NCBI GenBank assembly: GCA_937901285.1
Contig: CALCHI010000499.1
Location: forward strand, 1 to 9,825
Source of the DNA: UBA8437 sp003445035
GTDB taxonomy: Bacteria > Planctomycetota > Planctomycetia > Planctomycetales > Planctomycetaceae
DNA: 9,825 nucleotides
Direction of reading: 5' to 3'
The position numbers and the translations under genes were made by a program. Every line of letters begins with the position of its first letter. Positions within the stretch are counted from its first letter, which is position 1. The notes beneath the pieces were generated by a model. That model was not told where the DNA came from, did not search any database, and worked only from the letters and a program-made list of their open reading frames with translations. Positions 8,046-9,825 of this stretch are shown piece after piece.

Positions 8046-8094
8046 AAAAACCGCCTCAAGTGCACTCTCATTGCCACGGCGGCGTGCTTCCGCC
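8046..8094 (-). promoter_or_regulatory. overlapping GGCGG/CCGCC/GGCGG segments followed by T5, possible weak terminator or attenuator
   Basis: In the 134-nt gap between the two minus-strand DUF1501 genes, the minus strand reads GGCGG (8094-8090), CCGCC (8082-8078), then GGCGG (8055-8051) followed directly by TTTTT (8050-8046). The middle segment can pair with the first (7-nt loop) or with the third (22-nt loop, stem next to the T-run), giving two exclusive hairpins. Stems are only 5 bp and such words are common in GC-rich DNA, so chance is quite possible. If real, it would tune read-through into the downstream DUF1501 gene. Confidence 0.2.
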
Positions 8095-8108
8095 AAAGTC
8101 GGCGAGGT

Positions 8109-9473
8109 TTAGCCGGCACCGTAAAGCGGAGCAATCACCTCACCCTTGTTCAACTGGTGAGGTCGGCGGAGGCGATCGACGATCTGACTGGAGGGATCCA
8201 GGCCCAGCGCCGAGTAGATGGTGGCGCCCATGTCGGCCGGGTAGTACGCCCGCGTCACGGGATCCGACGCCATCTTGTCGCTGGCTCCAATCACCTGGCC
8301 ACCCTGGATGCCACCGCCGATGAACACGGCCGAGAACACGCGTGACCAGTGATCCCGACCGGCGTCCTTGTTGATCTTGGGAGTCCGGCCAAACTCGCCG
8401 GTCACCACGATCAATGTCTCATCAAGCAGCCCTCGATCACTGAGATCCGTCACCAGCGACGACAGCCCCTTCTCGAATGGCGGCAGCAAATCCGATCCCA
8501 ATCGCTTGAAGTTGTTTGCGTGGGTGTCCCACTTGTTCATGTGCCCCACGTTGACCTGGACAATCGGCATCTCCGACTCCACCAGTCTCCGTGCCAGGAG
8601 CATCGACTGCCCGAACGTGTGTCGCCCGTAACGATCGCGGGTCTCATCAGATTCCCGGGCAATGTCAAACGAATCTCTCAGGCCACCATCGACCAGGATG
8701 TTGTGGGCCTGTTGCATCCGCCGGGACAGGTCACTGACCTGCTGACTCTCGGCAAGTGCCGCACGTTGCGAGTCGATGCTCTGCAGCAATCGCTGACGAT
8801 CGGTCAGGCGTCCCACGCTCAGTCCGGGCCGAAACTCCAGTTCATCGACACGAAAGTTCTTGCCGTTGGGATCCTTGATCACGTGCCACGGGTCGTAATC
8901 GGCTCCCAGGAACCCGGCCGTCTGACCACAAAACCCGTACCCGTTGTTCAGGTATGTCGGCAACATGATCCCCTGGGGCCGTCCCTCGGCATTGGGTCTC
9001 AGGTACTGCAATCCGGCAGAGAAGCAGGGCCAGTCGTTGCGGCTGGCCATGTGAGTCGCTCCGGGTGGCTCCTTGTTGATCCCCGTCAACATCCGGTGCG
9101 TGCCCAGTTCGTGAGAGGGAATCGAGTGCCGCATCGAGCGAACGATGGCGTACTTGTCAGCCAACTTGGCCATCCCGGGCATGTGAGGGCCAATCTCCAC
9201 GCCGGGAACATTGGTGGCCACCGGACGGAACTCGCCACGCGTCGATGAGGGGCCCTCGGGTTTCAGATCCCACATGTCCTGGTGAGCCGGAGCCCCGGTC
9301 AGGAACACCAACACCACGGAGCGAACTCGGCCACGAGACAGCTTCGGCGCAGCCGATCCCCGATCCGCCAGCACGTCGGCCAGTCCCAGCCCCAAAAACC
9401 CGGAAAACCCGACCTGTAGCGCTTCGCGGCGGCCCAGATCACCCGAGCCATGTTCGGTTCGATTGTCGTGCAC
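8109..9473 (-). CDS. DUF1501 family protein with Tat-like leader
   Basis: This complete DUF1501 protein has 454 residues from GTG 9473, chosen because a strong AAGGAG lies 7 nt upstream; an in-frame GTG at 9497 would place that site inside the gene. The leader GRREALQVGFSGFLGLGLADVL (residues 14-35) is twin-arginine-like, though Ala-Leu replaces the usual Phe-Leu after RRE. Core motifs are TGAPAHQDMWDLKPE (His64, Asp66), VPGVEIGPHMPGMAKLADKY, RDRYGRHTFGQSMLLARRLVE, NKWDTHANN, VTGEFGRTPKI, AGRDHWSRVFS and GGGIQGGQVIGASD. The GG(P)SHxD motif seen in the 6583-7974 copy reads GAPAHQD here, but His and Asp are kept. HxD, WDTH and GRDHW are candidate metal ligands (inference). The ending HQLNKGEVIAPLYGAG is a third tail type in this window. 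It lies 103 nt downstream of an unidentified gene and 134 nt upstream of another DUF1501 gene, probably cotranscribed. Exported; substrate unknown. Confidence 0.94.
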   Translation of the reverse strand: MHDNRTEHGSGDLGRREALQVGFSGFLGLGLADVLADRGSAAPKLSRGRVRSVVLVFLTGAPAHQDMWDLKPEGPSSTRGEFRPVATNVPGVEIGPHMPGMAKLADKYAIVRSMRHSIPSHELGTHRMLTGINKEPPGATHMASRNDWPCFSAGLQYLRPNAEGRPQGIMLPTYLNNGYGFCGQTAGFLGADYDPWHVIKDPNGKNFRVDELEFRPGLSVGRLTDRQRLLQSIDSQRAALAESQQVSDLSRRMQQAHNILVDGGLRDSFDIARESDETRDRYGRHTFGQSMLLARRLVESEMPIVQVNVGHMNKWDTHANNFKRLGSDLLPPFEKGLSSLVTDLSDRGLLDETLIVVTGEFGRTPKINKDAGRDHWSRVFSAVFIGGGIQGGQVIGASDKMASDPVTRAYYPADMGATIYSALGLDPSSQIVDRLRRPHQLNKGEVIAPLYGAG

Positions 9474-9480
9474 TTCAGAT

Positions 9481-9486
9481 CTCCTT
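9481..9486 (-). promoter_or_regulatory. Shine-Dalgarno AAGGAG supporting GTG start at 9473
   Basis: The minus strand has a near-consensus AAGGAG, 7 nt before GTG 9473. This is the best ribosome binding site in the window and argues against the in-frame GTG at 9497. Confidence 0.6.
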
Positions 9487-9575
9487 GACAGATCCACCCC
9501 ACGGACAACAGGGACACCTTACCAGATTTGTCGACCCCGGAAGACTCCCAAGACCAGCCATTCACCTGGGCCGTT

Positions 9576-9825
9576 TCACTTCTTTTTCGACAGACCCACA
9601 GGAGACGCCCCGGAAGTCAACAGCCGGATCAGTTCCTGCCTGGCCTGGCGAGTCGCATCGGCATTCTCGGGATCTGCCAGAACCTTCGACATCAGCTGGT
9701 CAACCTGTTTGCGAAACCCCGCCTTGACGGCCAGGTCCAGCAGCAACCAGTCCTGCAATCCCATCCGCAGCAGCTCCCATCGCCGCGAGGGCAACAACTG
9801 CTGACGGAGTTCGTCGACATGGTTC
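9576..9825 (-). CDS. unidentified protein, C-terminal end only (gene enters from the right edge)
   Basis: The minus-strand frame is open from the window edge to TGA at 9578-9576, giving 82 whole codons (Asn-His-Val-Asp-Glu-Leu-Arg-Gln-Gln-Leu-Leu-Pro...). The TTG at 9797 is internal to this open frame, so the true start is outside the window. The visible part looks wholly helical and rich in Leu and charged residues (RRWELLRMGLQDWLLLDLAV, then QVDQLMSKVLADPENAD and ARQELIRLL), ending in a polar tail LSKKK. I see no signal peptide, metal motif or CxxCH, and it does not match the DUF1553 tail (LLTSNAFLYVD type) that often precedes a DUF1501 gene. It lies 103 nt upstream of a DUF1501 gene on the same strand. 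Its coding character is supported by position, orientation and composition; the family is not recognised. Confidence 0.6.
   Translation of the reverse strand, partial: NHVDELRQQLLPSRRWELLRMGLQDWLLLDLAVKAGFRKQVDQLMSKVLADPENADATRQARQELIRLLTSGASPVGLSKKK

Noticed and set aside
7683..8345. 220-codon plus-strand frame spanning the gap between the two minus-strand DUF1501 genes
   Set aside because: It overlaps both real genes antisense, is Pro/Arg/Ala-rich, and has no domain or start signal.
8349..9248. 299-codon open frame on the plus strand
   Set aside because: It is antisense to the DUF1501 gene at 8109-9473, which has clear motifs, a Tat leader and a Shine-Dalgarno site.

Overview
The window reads as a piece of a planctomycete chromosome (phylum Planctomycetota). 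It is GC-rich and almost fully coding, and nearly every gene belongs to families greatly expanded in that phylum: DUF1501 proteins with twin-arginine leaders, and a large exported PSCyt1/DUF1549/DUF1553 cytochrome-like protein. The phylum call rests on this gene content; no rRNA or other taxonomic marker is present.

Layout. The plus strand, bases 1 to 6506, carries four tightly packed genes: the 3' part of a DUF1501 gene (1-831), a 1022-residue protein with two CxxCH haem-type motifs and PSCyt1, DUF1549, jelly-roll-like and DUF1553 regions (866-3934), a second complete DUF1501 gene (3943-5337), and a Rieske non-haem iron oxygenase alpha subunit resembling choline monooxygenase (5400-6506). 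Gaps are 34 nt, 8 nt and 62 nt. In-frame TTG and GTG codons would also give 4-nt stop/start overlaps at two of the junctions, so one operon is likely. The minus strand, bases 6583 to 9825, converges on it with two more DUF1501 genes (7974 to 6583 and 9473 to 8109) and the 3' end of an unidentified gene that enters from the right edge (9825 to 9576).

How the genes may work together. PSCyt1/DUF1549/DUF1553 proteins and DUF1501 proteins usually occur as adjacent pairs in planctomycetes. DUF1501 belongs to the alkaline-phosphatase/sulfatase-like fold, and the three copies with visible N-termini carry RR-type export signals, so they should act outside the cytoplasm as folded, probably metal-containing proteins. 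The big cytochrome-like protein has a Sec-type leader and should lie in the same compartment. The Rieske oxygenase has no export signal and keeps its Fe-S and mononuclear-iron ligands, so it should act in the cytoplasm. A reasonable but unproven reading is a catabolic or surface module in which the exported proteins bind or process a substrate and the oxygenase hydroxylates or demethylates a small product. No reductase, transporter or regulator is visible in the window.

I see no RNA genes, mobile elements, CRISPR arrays or long repeats. No stretch longer than about 135 bases lacks a gene.
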